From Porphyrobacter sp. AAP82 (GTDB lineage: Bacteria > Pseudomonadota > Alphaproteobacteria > Sphingomonadales > Sphingomonadaceae): 64,000 nt of DNA. Shown here one piece after another: positions 36,839 through 44,434 of the stretch. The translations under genes were made by a program, and so were the position numbers. The DNA is taken from contig NZ_ANFX01000037.1 of assembly GCF_000331285.1 (NCBI RefSeq), positions 62,001-126,000 of the forward strand. Reading direction: 5' to 3'. The notes under the pieces were generated by a model. The model saw nothing but the letters and a program-made list of their open reading frames with translations, was not told where the DNA came from and ran no database searches. Positions within the stretch are counted from its first letter, which is position 1. Every line of letters starts with the position of its first letter.

Positions 36839-38145
36839 TGCAGCTTCAGCTTGGGCCGCACGATGCGGTTCACGCGGCCCACCAGCATCAGAAAGGTCGC
36901 CTTGACCCAGCCGTGGATGCCGATCAGGTGCAGGCGGTAGAGCGAAGTGTAGATGAACCGCGCCAGCCGCCCCTCGATCGCCATGCTCCCGCCGATCAGG
37001 TTGCCCATCAGGCTCCCCACGGTCGAGAAGCGCGAGAGCGAGACCAGCGAACCCTTGTCGCGGTAGACGAAGTGCGTGAGCGGGCGACCCTCCTGCATCC
37101 GCACGATATTGGCGAACACCGTCTCGGCCATCTGGTGCGCGGCCTGCGCGCGCGGCGGCACGGGGCGGTCCTCGCCAGGCGGCGTGTAGCTCGAACAGTC
37201 GCCGAGCGCATAGATGCACGGATCCTCGCGCGTCTGGAGCGTGTCGGTGACGAGGATCTGGTTGCGCCCGTTGGTCTCCAGCCCCAGCCCGGAGAGGAAA
37301 TCCGCGCCCTTGACGCCTGCGGCCCAGACGATGAGATCGGCCTCGATCACCTCGCCGGTCTTGGTGACAAGCTGGCGCGGGCGGGCCTCGACCACCTGCA
37401 CTTGCGGACGCACCTGGACGCCGAGCACTTCCAGCTCGTGCTTGGCCGCCGCCGCGAGCTTGTCGGGCAGGGCGGGGAGGATGCGCGGACCGGCTTCGAG
37501 CAGGGTCACATGCATCCGGCTCTCGTCGAACACCTCGAGGCCGTAGTGCCTGAGCGCGCCCGCCGCATTGTAGAGCTCGGCTGCCAGTTCCACGCCGGTT
37601 GCCCCGCCGCCGACGATGGCGACGCGCACCTGCTCGTTGGCGGTCGGGTCCTGCATCATCGCCCGGCTGACGCGCAGGCAGTGGTTGAGGAGCCGCGTGC
37701 GGAAGCGGTCGGCCTGTTCGCGGCTGTCGAGATAGAGGCAATGCTCCTTCACCCCCGGCACGCCGAAATCGTTCGAGACCGACCCCAGCGCCAGCGCGAG
37801 GATATCGTAGCGGATGGTGTGGTCCGCGATCAGCTCGCTGCCGTCCTCGTCCTTGACCGGCGCAAGGCGGATGGTCTTCGCCTCGCGGTCGACGCCCTCG
37901 AAGCTGCCCTGGAAGAAGCGGTAGCCCCAGCGGAAACAGTGTCCGCGATAGCCCACCTCGTCGAGATTGGCGTCCAATGATCCGGCCGCGACTTCGTGCA
38001 GCAGCGGCTTCCAGATGTGGCTGAGGTTCTTGTCGACAAGGATGATGTCGTGGCGTTTGCGGCCATACTTGGCGCCGAGCCTGCGGACCAGTTCGAGCCC
38101 CCCCGCGCCCCCGCCGACGACGACAATCTGGGTCTTGCGGTTCAT
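36835..38145 (-). CDS. ndh: Type II NADH dehydrogenase (NDH-2)
   Basis: 436 residues. FAD site 'QIVVVGGGAGGLELVRRLG' (about 5-23), NADH-binding Rossmann motif 'VAIVGGGATGVELAAEL' (about 170-186), and 'EDPCIYALGDCSS' for FAD. The C-terminal amphipathic anchor has 'SLYRLHLIGIHGWVKATF'. Length matches E. coli Ndh (434). It oxidises NADH and reduces ubiquinone without pumping protons. ATG 38145 has GGAG eight bases upstream. A cluster of TGCAAC/GTTGCA hexamers lies about 93 nt before the start. Confidence 0.93.
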   Translation of the reverse strand: MNRKTQIVVVGGGAGGLELVRRLGAKYGRKRHDIILVDKNLSHIWKPLLHEVAAGSLDANLDEVGYRGHCFRWGYRFFQGSFEGVDREAKTIRLAPVKDEDGSELIADHTIRYDILALALGSVSNDFGVPGVKEHCLYLDSREQADRFRTRLLNHCLRVSRAMMQDPTANEQVRVAIVGGGATGVELAAELYNAAGALRHYGLEVFDESRMHVTLLEAGPRILPALPDKLAAAAKHELEVLGVQVRPQVQVVEARPRQLVTKTGEVIEADLIVWAAGVKGADFLSGLGLETNGRNQILVTDTLQTREDPCIYALGDCSSYTPPGEDRPVPPRAQAAHQMAETVFANIVRMQEGRPLTHFVYRDKGSLVSLSRFSTVGSLMGNLIGGSMAIEGRLARFIYTSLYRLHLIGIHGWVKATFLMLVGRVNRIVRPKLKLH

Positions 38146-38237
38146 CCGATACTCCATGGCACACATCGTCCAGCGCAATCCCGACACCCTGTTAGCCGGT
38201 GCAGGCGACAATTGCGCGGCAAATCAACATGGCGGCA

Positions 38238-38260
38238 TGCAACTTGTGTTGCAGTGCAAC
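38238..38260. promoter_or_regulatory. Triple hexamer TGCAAC / GTTGCA / TGCAAC
   Basis: TGCAAC is at 38238-38243, GTTGCA at 38248-38253 and TGCAAC at 38255-38260, so two overlapping inverted repeats share the middle hexamer. It lies upstream of the ndh start (38145) and just past the stop of the 38308-39081 gene, so it most likely serves ndh. Probable operator or promoter site; the factor is not identified. Confidence 0.45.
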
Positions 38261-38307
38261 ATGAATGCCACAGGCGCGCAAAGGCCGATCCGGTTTCCCC
38301 GCGACCG

Positions 38308-39081
38308 TCACGCTGCGTCCGGCGGCGCGTCCTCGTCCATGGGATCGTCCTCGGCATCAACCAGTTGCACGATATTGAAGCCGATGTTGAACAGGTCGGC
38401 CTGATCGATCTGGAGATAGGGGATCGGGTCGGAGAACTCGCTGTTGCGCTCCATCCCGCGCTTGCCGACCCGCACCGTGAAGCGGTCGACATCCGACAGC
38501 ACGATGTTCGACACCTGGCCGTTCGCCCCCGGGCTCAGGGTCTCGACGATGCCTTCATATGCCGCGAACACCCCGTCATGGCCCGGCTTGCCCATCACAT
38601 AGGCAAGCACCAGCACCTCGTCGTGCGATGCAAGGCGGGCGATGTCGCGGAGCCAGATGGCGCTGCCGGGCCGGAAGAAGGCCTGCGCCTCGTCGCTCTG
38701 TCCGATCCGCATTGACAGGGCAGCCGTGCCGAGGCCGAGTACCGCCAGGCCCGCCAGCGTCAGGAAAATCGCCGCATCGCTTTGCGCAAAGCTCGTGTCG
38801 CGCGCGATCAGGGCCTTATAGATGTTGGGGTCAAAGGCGAGCGACCAGCACCGGCCCGTCCATGTGCAGACCCGGTCTTGCAGGAACAACAGCCCGCTCC
38901 CCGCCAGATGCGCGAAGATCGCACCGCCGATGACAAGCACGAAAGAGGTGGCGCTTTGCGGCGCGATGTCGGGCACCGCAGAAAGCCGTTCGATCCGTCC
39001 AGCATAGACGAAGCCGGCAAGACAGCAGAACCCGGGAAACAGGAACAGGCAGGCGCTGACGAGAGCAAAGCTCCAGGTCAC
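38308..39081 (-). CDS. Predicted membrane protein, family unknown
   Basis: 257 residues. Three hydrophobic segments at about 3-25, 42-66 and 102-122; the C-terminal 135 residues look soluble, with a beta-rich 'SNIVLSDVDRFTVRVGKRG' region and a very acidic tail (DAEDDPMDEDAPPDAA). I do not recognise the family. It starts at GTG 39081 only 10 nt after a 51-residue gene with a perfect Shine-Dalgarno, so the two form a small operon. Confidence 0.65.
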   Translation of the reverse strand: MTWSFALVSACLFLFPGFCCLAGFVYAGRIERLSAVPDIAPQSATSFVLVIGGAIFAHLAGSGLLFLQDRVCTWTGRCWSLAFDPNIYKALIARDTSFAQSDAAIFLTLAGLAVLGLGTAALSMRIGQSDEAQAFFRPGSAIWLRDIARLASHDEVLVLAYVMGKPGHDGVFAAYEGIVETLSPGANGQVSNIVLSDVDRFTVRVGKRGMERNSEFSDPIPYLQIDQADLFNIGFNIVQLVDAEDDPMDEDAPPDAA

Positions 39082-39091
39082 GCGCGGCCGA

Positions 39092-39247
39092 TCAGGCGCG
39101 CGTGCGCGTTCTGGACTGCCGTTCGCCGCGTTCAGCGGTCAGGTCGAGCGGAACCGCCGCGCCGGCGCGGCGGGCCGCTTCCCAGCTCCCGTACTTGCGA
39201 TGAACCTGCCGGCCCAGCTTGATCGATTCTTCCGAGTTCAGATACAT
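39092..39247 (-). CDS. Small protein of 51 residues
   Basis: MYLNSEESIKLGRQVHRKYG then 'SWEAARRAGAAVPLDLTAER' and a basic tail ending RTRTRA. There is no signal or membrane segment. GGAGG lies 6 nt before ATG 39247 (the best Shine-Dalgarno in the region), which argues for a real gene even though it is short. It is followed 10 nt later by the membrane protein gene. I do not recognise the family. Confidence 0.7.
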   Translation of the reverse strand: MYLNSEESIKLGRQVHRKYGSWEAARRAGAAVPLDLTAERGERQSRTRTRA

Positions 39248-39314
39248 CGTCAGCCTCCGCACTTCGCATATAGCGAATACGGCGCCGATTTTCCACCTGT
39301 ATCAGGCGCGATGC

Positions 39315-40664
39315 TCAGACCTCGCGCTCCTCCAGCCACTTTTCGAGCCACTTGATCGAATAGTCGCCGTTCAGCACGTCGGTCTGGCGCAGCAGTTCCT
39401 GGTGGAGCGGGATGTTGGTCTTGACGCCCTCGACCACCATTTCCTCAAGCGCGCGCCTCAGCCGCATGATGCAGCCCTCGCGGGTGCGGCCGTAGACGAT
39501 CAGCTTGGCGATCATGCTGTCGTAATAGGGCGGGATGCGGTAGCCCGCGTAAAGCCCGCTATCGACGCGCACATGCATGCCGCCTGCCGCATGGAAATAG
39601 CTGACGAGGCCGGGCGAGGGGGCGAAGTTGAAGGGGTCTTCGGCGTTGATCCGGCACTCGATCGCGTGGCCGTGGAACTCGATATCCTCCTGCGCGACCG
39701 ACAGCGGGCGGCCTTCGGCGATGCGGATCTGTTCGCGCACCAGATCGACCCCGGTGATCGCTTCGGTCACCGGATGTTCGACCTGGAGGCGGGTGTTCAT
39801 CTCGATGAAGTAGAACTCGCCGTTCTCCCACAGGAACTCGATCGTGCCTGCGCCGCGGTAACCCATGTCGCGCATCGCCTGGGCGCAGACCTCGCCCATG
39901 CGCATGCGTTCTTCGACCGAGATGACCGGCGAGGGGGCTTCTTCGAGCACCTTCTGGTGGCGGCGCTGGAGCGAGCAGTCGCGCTCGCCCAGATGGATCG
40001 CGTTGCCGTTGCCATCGCCGAACACCTGGAATTCGATGTGGCGCGGGTTGCCGAGGTATTTCTCGATATAGACCGTGGCGTCGCCGAAAGCGGCCTTGGC
40101 TTCGCTGCCGGCCTGCTGGATCAGCGTTTCGAGCTGGTCCGGGCTGTTGCACACCTTCATGCCGCGCCCGCCGCCGCCGCTCGCGGCCTTGATGATGACC
40201 GGATAGCCGGCGCCTTCCGCAATCGCCTTGGCTTCGGCGATGTCGGAGACCGCACCGTCCGAGCCCGGCACCAGCGGCAGGCCGAGCTTGCCCGCGGTGC
40301 GCTTGGCCTCGATCTTGTCGCCCATCGTGCGGATATGTTCGGGCTTGGGGCCGATCCAGATGATGTCATGCGCTTCGACGATGTCGGCGAACTTGGCGTT
40401 CTCCGAAAGGAAGCCGTAGCCCGGGTGGATCGCATCGCACTGCGCGATTTCGGCGGCCGAGATGATGTTGGCGATGTTGAGATAGCTGTCGGTCGCGGGC
40501 GGCGGACCGATGCACACCGCATGGTCGGCAAGGCGCACGTGCATCGCGTCGGCATCTGCGGTGGAGTGCACCGCGACCGTCTCGATCCCCATTTCATGCG
40601 CGGCGCGGTGGATGCGCAAGGCGATCTCGCCGCGATTGGCGATCAGGATGCGTTTGATGCCCAT
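39315..40664 (-). CDS. accC: Acetyl-CoA carboxylase, biotin carboxylase subunit
   Basis: 449 residues, the ATP-grasp subunit that carboxylates the biotin of AccB. It starts [20 protein letters not shown], with '[17 protein letters not shown]' as the ATP glycine loop, '[20 protein letters not shown]' and '[18 protein letters not shown]' carrying the catalytic Glu and Arg sites. Length is the usual 447-450. It lies 4 nt after accB in an aroQ-accB-accC operon and functions with AccA/AccD encoded elsewhere. Confidence 0.96.
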   Translation of the reverse strand: MGIKRILIANRGEIALRIHRAAHEMGIETVAVHSTADADAMHVRLADHAVCIGPPPATDSYLNIANIISAAEIAQCDAIHPGYGFLSENAKFADIVEAHDIIWIGPKPEHIRTMGDKIEAKRTAGKLGLPLVPGSDGAVSDIAEAKAIAEGAGYPVIIKAASGGGGRGMKVCNSPDQLETLIQQAGSEAKAAFGDATVYIEKYLGNPRHIEFQVFGDGNGNAIHLGERDCSLQRRHQKVLEEAPSPVISVEERMRMGEVCAQAMRDMGYRGAGTIEFLWENGEFYFIEMNTRLQVEHPVTEAITGVDLVREQIRIAEGRPLSVAQEDIEFHGHAIECRINAEDPFNFAPSPGLVSYFHAAGGMHVRVDSGLYAGYRIPPYYDSMIAKLIVYGRTREGCIMRLRRALEEMVVEGVKTNIPLHQELLRQTDVLNGDYSIKWLEKWLEEREV

Positions 40665-40668
40665 GGGT

Positions 40669-41184
40669 TTACGCGATCACGACAAGCGGCTGGTCGAATT
40701 CGACCGGCTGGGCGTTCTCGATCAGGATCGCGGTGACCGTGCCGGAGCGGGGCGCGGTGATCGGGTTCATGACCTTCATCGCCTCGACGATCAGCAGCGT
40801 GTCGCCTTCCTTCACCGCCTTGCCGACCGCGACGAAGGGCGCAGCGCCCGGTTCCGCGGAGAGATAGCAGGTGCCGACCATCGGCGATTTGACCGCGTTC
40901 TTGAGGTCCGGACCGGCCTCGGCAGCGGGGGCGGCAGGCGCCGGGGCGGCAGCGGCGGGAGCGGGTGCAGCAGCCGGAGCGGCGGGCGCAGCGGCATAGA
41001 CCGGCGCGGCAGCGGCCAGGCTCCCGCGCGAGACGCGGATCTTGCGGTCGTCATCCTCGACCTCGATTTCGGTAAGGCCGGTCTCGTTGAGCAGTTCGGC
41101 CAGCTCGCGCACCAGCGCGGTGTCGATGTTCATCCCCGACTTGCGCCCGTTTCCCTTGCCGGATTGGCCAGCGTCGTTTGCCAT
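40669..41184 (-). CDS. accB: Acetyl-CoA carboxylase biotin carboxyl carrier protein
   Basis: 171 residues. The N-terminal helix [19 protein letters not shown] (from residue 18) is standard AccB. A long Ala/Pro linker (about 58-92) follows. The biotinyl domain has the motif '[10 protein letters not shown]' with biotinylated Lys137. The start used (41184) adds 17 residues before the usual MNIDTAL; ATG 41133 is an alternative. It supplies the mobile biotin for AccC and AccAD. Confidence 0.94.
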   Translation of the reverse strand: MANDAGQSGKGNGRKSGMNIDTALVRELAELLNETGLTEIEVEDDDRKIRVSRGSLAAAAPVYAAAPAAPAAAPAPAAAAPAPAAPAAEAGPDLKNAVKSPMVGTCYLSAEPGAAPFVAVGKAVKEGDTLLIVEAMKVMNPITAPRSGTVTAILIENAQPVEFDQPLVVIA

Positions 41185-41290
41185 GTATGCCCCTTGTTGT
41201 GTGGTGCGACCTTGAAACCCGCGCGTCTATTGCCGCCAATTGCGGCAGGCAAGTGGCAGAGGTGCAAAATGTGAAAGTGGCGTGACGATT

Positions 41291-41731
41291 TCAGACGTCA
41301 CCCGACGCTACGGCTTCGAGCGCGATGAGGTAGGAGCGGGCGCCGTGGCCTTCGACCGTCTTGGCCGCCGCCATGCCGACATAGGAGAGGTGGCGGAAGG
41401 GCTCGCGGGTCTTGGGATCGGAGAGGTGGACCTCGATCACCGGCGTGCGGATCGCCCGACACGCATCGAGCAGCGCGACCGAGGTGTGGGTATAGGCCGC
41501 CGCATTGAGCAGCACCGCCCGCGCGCCCTGTCCTTGCGCTTCGTGCAGCCAGTCGACCAGCATGCCTTCGTGATTGGTCTGGCGCATGTCGATTTCGAGC
41601 CCCAGTTCGCGGGCGCGATCTTCGAGCATCCCGGCGATGTCATCCAATGTGGTGGTGCCGTAAATCTCCGGCTCGCGGGTGCCGAGGAGATTAAGGTTGG
41701 GGCCGTTGAGGACGTAGACGAGGTTGTTCAT
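41291..41731 (-). CDS. aroQ: Type II 3-dehydroquinate dehydratase
   Basis: 146 residues, dodecameric type II enzyme of the shikimate pathway. 'LNGPNLNLLGTREPEIYG' (about 8-25) holds the catalytic Tyr and Arg, 'NHEGMLVDWLHEA' the flexible region, 'VLLNAAAYTHTSVALLDA' the His/Asn substrate site and 'HLSDPKTREPFRHLSY' the late His. All motifs are intact. The common alphaproteobacterial order aroQ-accB-accC is kept; 106 nt separate it from accB. Confidence 0.96.
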   Translation of the reverse strand: MNNLVYVLNGPNLNLLGTREPEIYGTTTLDDIAGMLEDRARELGLEIDMRQTNHEGMLVDWLHEAQGQGARAVLLNAAAYTHTSVALLDACRAIRTPVIEVHLSDPKTREPFRHLSYVGMAAAKTVEGHGARSYLIALEAVASGDV

Positions 41732-41802
41732 GGGGAGCGCTTAGCGGGAAGGGGCAGGGCGGGGAAGGGGGCCATAGATGACCCCGCACTCTTGAAGCGT
41801 CC

Positions 41803-42276
41803 ATGGCTTTGTGCGAGCCACGGGGGATGAACCAAGTCTCTGATGAAATTGCCGAAGACCGGCTCTACGTGAAAGCGCTCTCGATCCGTCAGGATCGGGG
41901 CGTGGGTCTTTGGGTGCCGATCATGTGGCATCTCGCCCTGCGCGGCCATGTGAGCGCGATGATTGAACTGGCAGACTGGTTCAGCGGGGACGATAGCCTG
42001 AAGGAGGTTGGAAAAATCTCCGATACTTTCAGTGCTGCCGGTCTCTACTACCGAGCTTTTCGCAAAGGCGAGCCAGGCGCGGCCAGCAACATGGCACTAA
42101 GTTGTTTCAACCGCGGCGACATGAGCGGATACCGCTTTTGGCTCAGGCGTGCAGTGAAGGCAGGCGACCCGCGGTCCCTGTGCGAACTCCGCGCCTTCGA
42201 ATCTCGGCTCTGGCATTCAGCGGCGCGGAAGTTGAGGCGGTTGCGGCCTGTGATGAAGCGGGATGGATTTTCCTGA
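41803..42276 (+). CDS. Hypothetical protein, possible Sel1-like repeats
   Basis: 157 residues. 'HVSAMIELADWFSGDD' and 'GAASNMALSCFNRGDMSGYRFWLRRAVKAGDPRSL' resemble Sel1/TPR-like helical units (A..La..y..gd....A..wyrrAa..Gd). No membrane segment. Start at ATG 41803 (or 41827). It points away from aroQ and has lower GC than its neighbours. The family is not certain. A palindromic REP-like element follows directly. Confidence 0.6.
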   Translation: MALCEPRGMNQVSDEIAEDRLYVKALSIRQDRGVGLWVPIMWHLALRGHVSAMIELADWFSGDDSLKEVGKISDTFSAAGLYYRAFRKGEPGAASNMALSCFNRGDMSGYRFWLRRAVKAGDPRSLCELRAFESRLWHSAARKLRRLRPVMKRDGFS

Positions 42277-42302
42277 TCCGAAGTCCCGACCCAGCCGCTT
42301 GC

Positions 42303-42382
42303 GTCATCCCGGCGAAAGCTGGGACCCGGAACGGCAAGCGCCGTTCTATGAGGCTCTTGGCCCCAGCTTTCGCTGGGGTGAC
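42303..42382. repeat. REP-like inverted element (GTCATCCCGGCGAAAGC type)
   Basis: GTCATCCCGGCGAAAGCTGG is followed, after a spacer of about 35 bases, by GCCCCAGCTTTCGCTGGGG and TGAC, which is its imperfect inverse. This REP-like unit is known from many sphingomonad genomes as a dispersed intergenic repeat. It sits between the Sel1-like gene and the holin gene (opposite strands), where it can act as a transcription stop. Confidence 0.75.
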
Positions 42383-42401
42383 GGTATAGGGAAGCAGTGC
42401 C

Positions 42402-42815
42402 CTACCGGTCCACCCCCTTGACCTTCCCCCACTGGCGCGCGGCGGTGTAGCCGAGGTAGCCGGTGCCGAAGAGGGCGTAGAGCGGCTCCGGGAGCCCCGC
42501 GAGGTAGGCGTTCATCCCCGCCGCGATCTCGCGCGCGGCCGAGGGGTTGAAGGCGCTCAAAACCCCCATCGGCAGCGAGGCGAGCAGCAGGACGTACATC
42601 ACGTAGAGAAAGCTCGGCCGCGCGCGGCTGGTCCAGGGGTCGTTCGAGTTCGCCTCGGCGACGATCGCCTGCAATTGGGTCTCGAGCATCTGCATTTCCT
42701 GCGTGCCCTGCAATGCGATCAGTTCGAGCTTGGCCTTGGCCTGGGCCTCTTTGTCAGGGATGATCTTGTCGATGATCGAGGCGATGGGTCCGATGAGGAC
42801 GTCGATGAGGGCCAT
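42402..42815 (-). CDS. Holin of three transmembrane segments, gene-transfer-agent type
   Basis: 137 residues. It starts MALIDVLIGPIASIIDKIIPDKEAQ, with an acidic/basic helix (LELIALQGTQEMQMLETQLQ) and then membrane stretches 'FLYVMYVLLLASLPMGVLSAF' and 'PLYALFGTGYLGYTAARQWGK'. This is the family called GTA_holin_3TM, first seen in gene transfer agents and phages. Holins form membrane holes for release of endolysin. ATG 42815 has AGGAG eight bases upstream. No endolysin, portal or capsid gene is next to it. Its upstream region carries an AT-rich palindrome. Confidence 0.8.
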   Translation of the reverse strand: MALIDVLIGPIASIIDKIIPDKEAQAKAKLELIALQGTQEMQMLETQLQAIVAEANSNDPWTSRARPSFLYVMYVLLLASLPMGVLSAFNPSAAREIAAGMNAYLAGLPEPLYALFGTGYLGYTAARQWGKVKGVDR

Positions 42816-42849
42816 GGCTTGCGCTCCTGTGCGGGTGAGTCGCGCAATC

Positions 42850-42893
42850 AAATAACCAAATAGGTTAATGTAGGAAAATGAAATAACCTATTT
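42850..42893 (-). promoter_or_regulatory. AT-rich palindromic promoter region of the holin gene
   Basis: AAATAGGTTA (42858-42867) and TAACCTATTT (42884-42893) form a perfect 10-bp inverted repeat. The 16-nt centre contains, read on the minus strand, TTTTCCTACAT (42868-42878), whose last ten bases match the sequence before the DUF6456 gene. AAATAACC also occurs at 42850-42857 and 42881-42888. It ends 52 nt before the holin ATG and overlaps the 3' end of the CitE-like gene. Strongly operator- or promoter-like. Confidence 0.6.
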
Positions 42894-43790
42894 CACCCCC
42901 GCTTCGGCGAGCAGCCGCTGTGCCAGCACCAGATGCGGGCGGTCGAGCATCGCGCCTTCCAATGCCACCACGCCGGCGCCCGGGTGATCGGCAAAGGCCT
43001 GCACCACGGCGCGGGCATGGGCGAGTTCCGCGGCGCTCGGGGTGAAGGCTGCGTTGATCGGATCGACCTGCGCAGGGTGGATCGCCAGCATCCCGCCGAA
43101 CCCCTGCGCGCGGACCCGCCGCGCGCGCGCCGCGAGGGCCTCGAGATCGCGGAATTCGGGCTGCACCGTCTCGATTGCCGCAACGCCTGCCGCCGCCGCG
43201 CCGATCAGGCACAGGCTGCGCGCCAATTCATAGGTGTGCGAATACTCGCCGTCGGGCCCGCGCTGCTCGCGTGCGCCGAGTGCCGAGGACAGGTCCTCCG
43301 CCCCCCAGCTCATCGCCACCAGCCGCTCGCGCCCCGGATAGGTGCCGGCATAGTCGCCCGTGCGGAACATCGCCGCCGCCGTCTCGGTGACGAGCGCGGC
43401 GATCAGGGTCCGGCCCAGGGGGATGCCGTTCGCGGCTTCCAAGGCGGTCAGATAGTGGTGGAGCTGCGTCACATCGGCCGCCCCTTCGGCCTTGGGCAGG
43501 AACACCCCGCCGGGGCGCGCAGGGCTGATCGCGGCGAGATCGGCGATGCAGTCATGCCCGCTCACCGGATTGATCCGCACCCACAGCCGCGCCTTGTTGC
43601 CCGAGGCCGCGATCTGTTCGGCAACCATCTGGCGTGCGGCAGGCTTGTTCTCGGGCGAGACTGAATCCTCCAGATCGAACAGCGCGATATCCGCCGCCGA
43701 GCCTTCCGCCTTGCCCATCTTCCTGGCGCTGTCGCCCGGCGCAAACAGCCACGAGCGCATTCTCGGCAGGGCGGGCATGGTGTGGGGCAT
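42888..43790 (-). CDS. HpcH/HpaI aldolase/citrate lyase (CitE-like) family protein
   Basis: 300 residues, a TIM-barrel lyase. '[17 protein letters not shown]' (start), '[14 protein letters not shown]' (metal Glu/Asp), '[10 protein letters not shown]' and '[17 protein letters not shown]' (metal Asp) and '[20 protein letters not shown]' are the CoA-ester lyase signature. Likely a malyl-, citramalyl- or methylmalyl-CoA lyase or thioesterase; the substrate is not decided by sequence. ATG 43790 ([11 protein letters not shown]) follows AGGATTGCCC. It is upstream of, and possibly read into, the holin gene. Confidence 0.85.
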   Translation of the reverse strand: MPHTMPALPRMRSWLFAPGDSARKMGKAEGSAADIALFDLEDSVSPENKPAARQMVAEQIAASGNKARLWVRINPVSGHDCIADLAAISPARPGGVFLPKAEGAADVTQLHHYLTALEAANGIPLGRTLIAALVTETAAAMFRTGDYAGTYPGRERLVAMSWGAEDLSSALGAREQRGPDGEYSHTYELARSLCLIGAAAAGVAAIETVQPEFRDLEALAARARRVRAQGFGGMLAIHPAQVDPINAAFTPSAAELAHARAVVQAFADHPGAGVVALEGAMLDRPHLVLAQRLLAEAGVK

Positions 43791-43954
43791 GGGCAATCCT
43801 CTCCTCTTGGCCTCAGCGCTTACGAAGCCCGCCCGCGCATCGCAAGCCTGCGTCATTTGCCCGGGGGCCGCGCGCGCCGGCGTCTTTCCGTTTGGCGAGA
43901 GGCGCGCCCCGTTGCTATACACAACCGAAATCAACCAGCGGGGGAGCGCCGCCT

Positions 43955-44434
43955 GTGGCCATCGCATTTTCTGTAAACGGCAAGCCCGTGAGCGTGGAGG
44001 CTGACGCCGACACTCCGCTGCTCTGGGCTCTGCGCGACGATCTCGGCCTGACCGGCACCAAGTTCGGCTGCGGTATCGCCGCCTGCGGGGCGTGCTCGGT
44101 GCATGTCGACGGCAACCTCACCCGCTCGTGCAGCGTGCCCCTCGGCGAGGTCGCGGGCAAGGCGGTGACCACGATCGAGGGGCTGAAGAGCGCCGATGGC
44201 GTGCTCCACAAGGTGCAGGCCGCCTGGATCGAGGCGCAGGTGCCGCAATGCGGCTATTGCCAGTCGGGCCAGATCATGGCCGCGGTCGCGCTGATCGAGA
44301 AGGTCGGCACGCCCAGCGACGCGCAGATCGACGAGGCGATGACCAATATCTGCCGCTGCGGCACCTATCCGCGCATCCGCAAGGCGATCCTTGCTGCCAC
44401 CGGCGCGGCGGCAGCCCAGCAGGGAGACGCGTAA
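43955..44434 (+). CDS. [2Fe-2S]-binding small subunit of a molybdenum hydroxylase (isoquinoline 1-oxidoreductase alpha type)
   Basis: 159 residues. Plant-type [2Fe-2S] Cys39, Cys44, Cys47 and Cys59 ('[10 protein letters not shown]'), then the second [2Fe-2S] in the helical domain: Cys99, Cys102, Cys133 and Cys135 ('CGYCQSGQ', 'ICRCGTY'). All eight are intact. It transfers electrons from the molybdopterin subunit encoded next. GTG 43955 has GGGGGAG upstream, and the TAA overlaps the next ATG (TAATG). Confidence 0.93.
   Translation: MAIAFSVNGKPVSVEADADTPLLWALRDDLGLTGTKFGCGIAACGACSVHVDGNLTRSCSVPLGEVAGKAVTTIEGLKSADGVLHKVQAAWIEAQVPQCGYCQSGQIMAAVALIEKVGTPSDAQIDEAMTNICRCGTYPRIRKAILAATGAAAAQQGDA

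Noticed and set aside
42402..43790. A prophage region around the holin gene
   Set aside because: There is no integrase, terminase, portal or tail gene next to it, and the flanking genes are metabolic.
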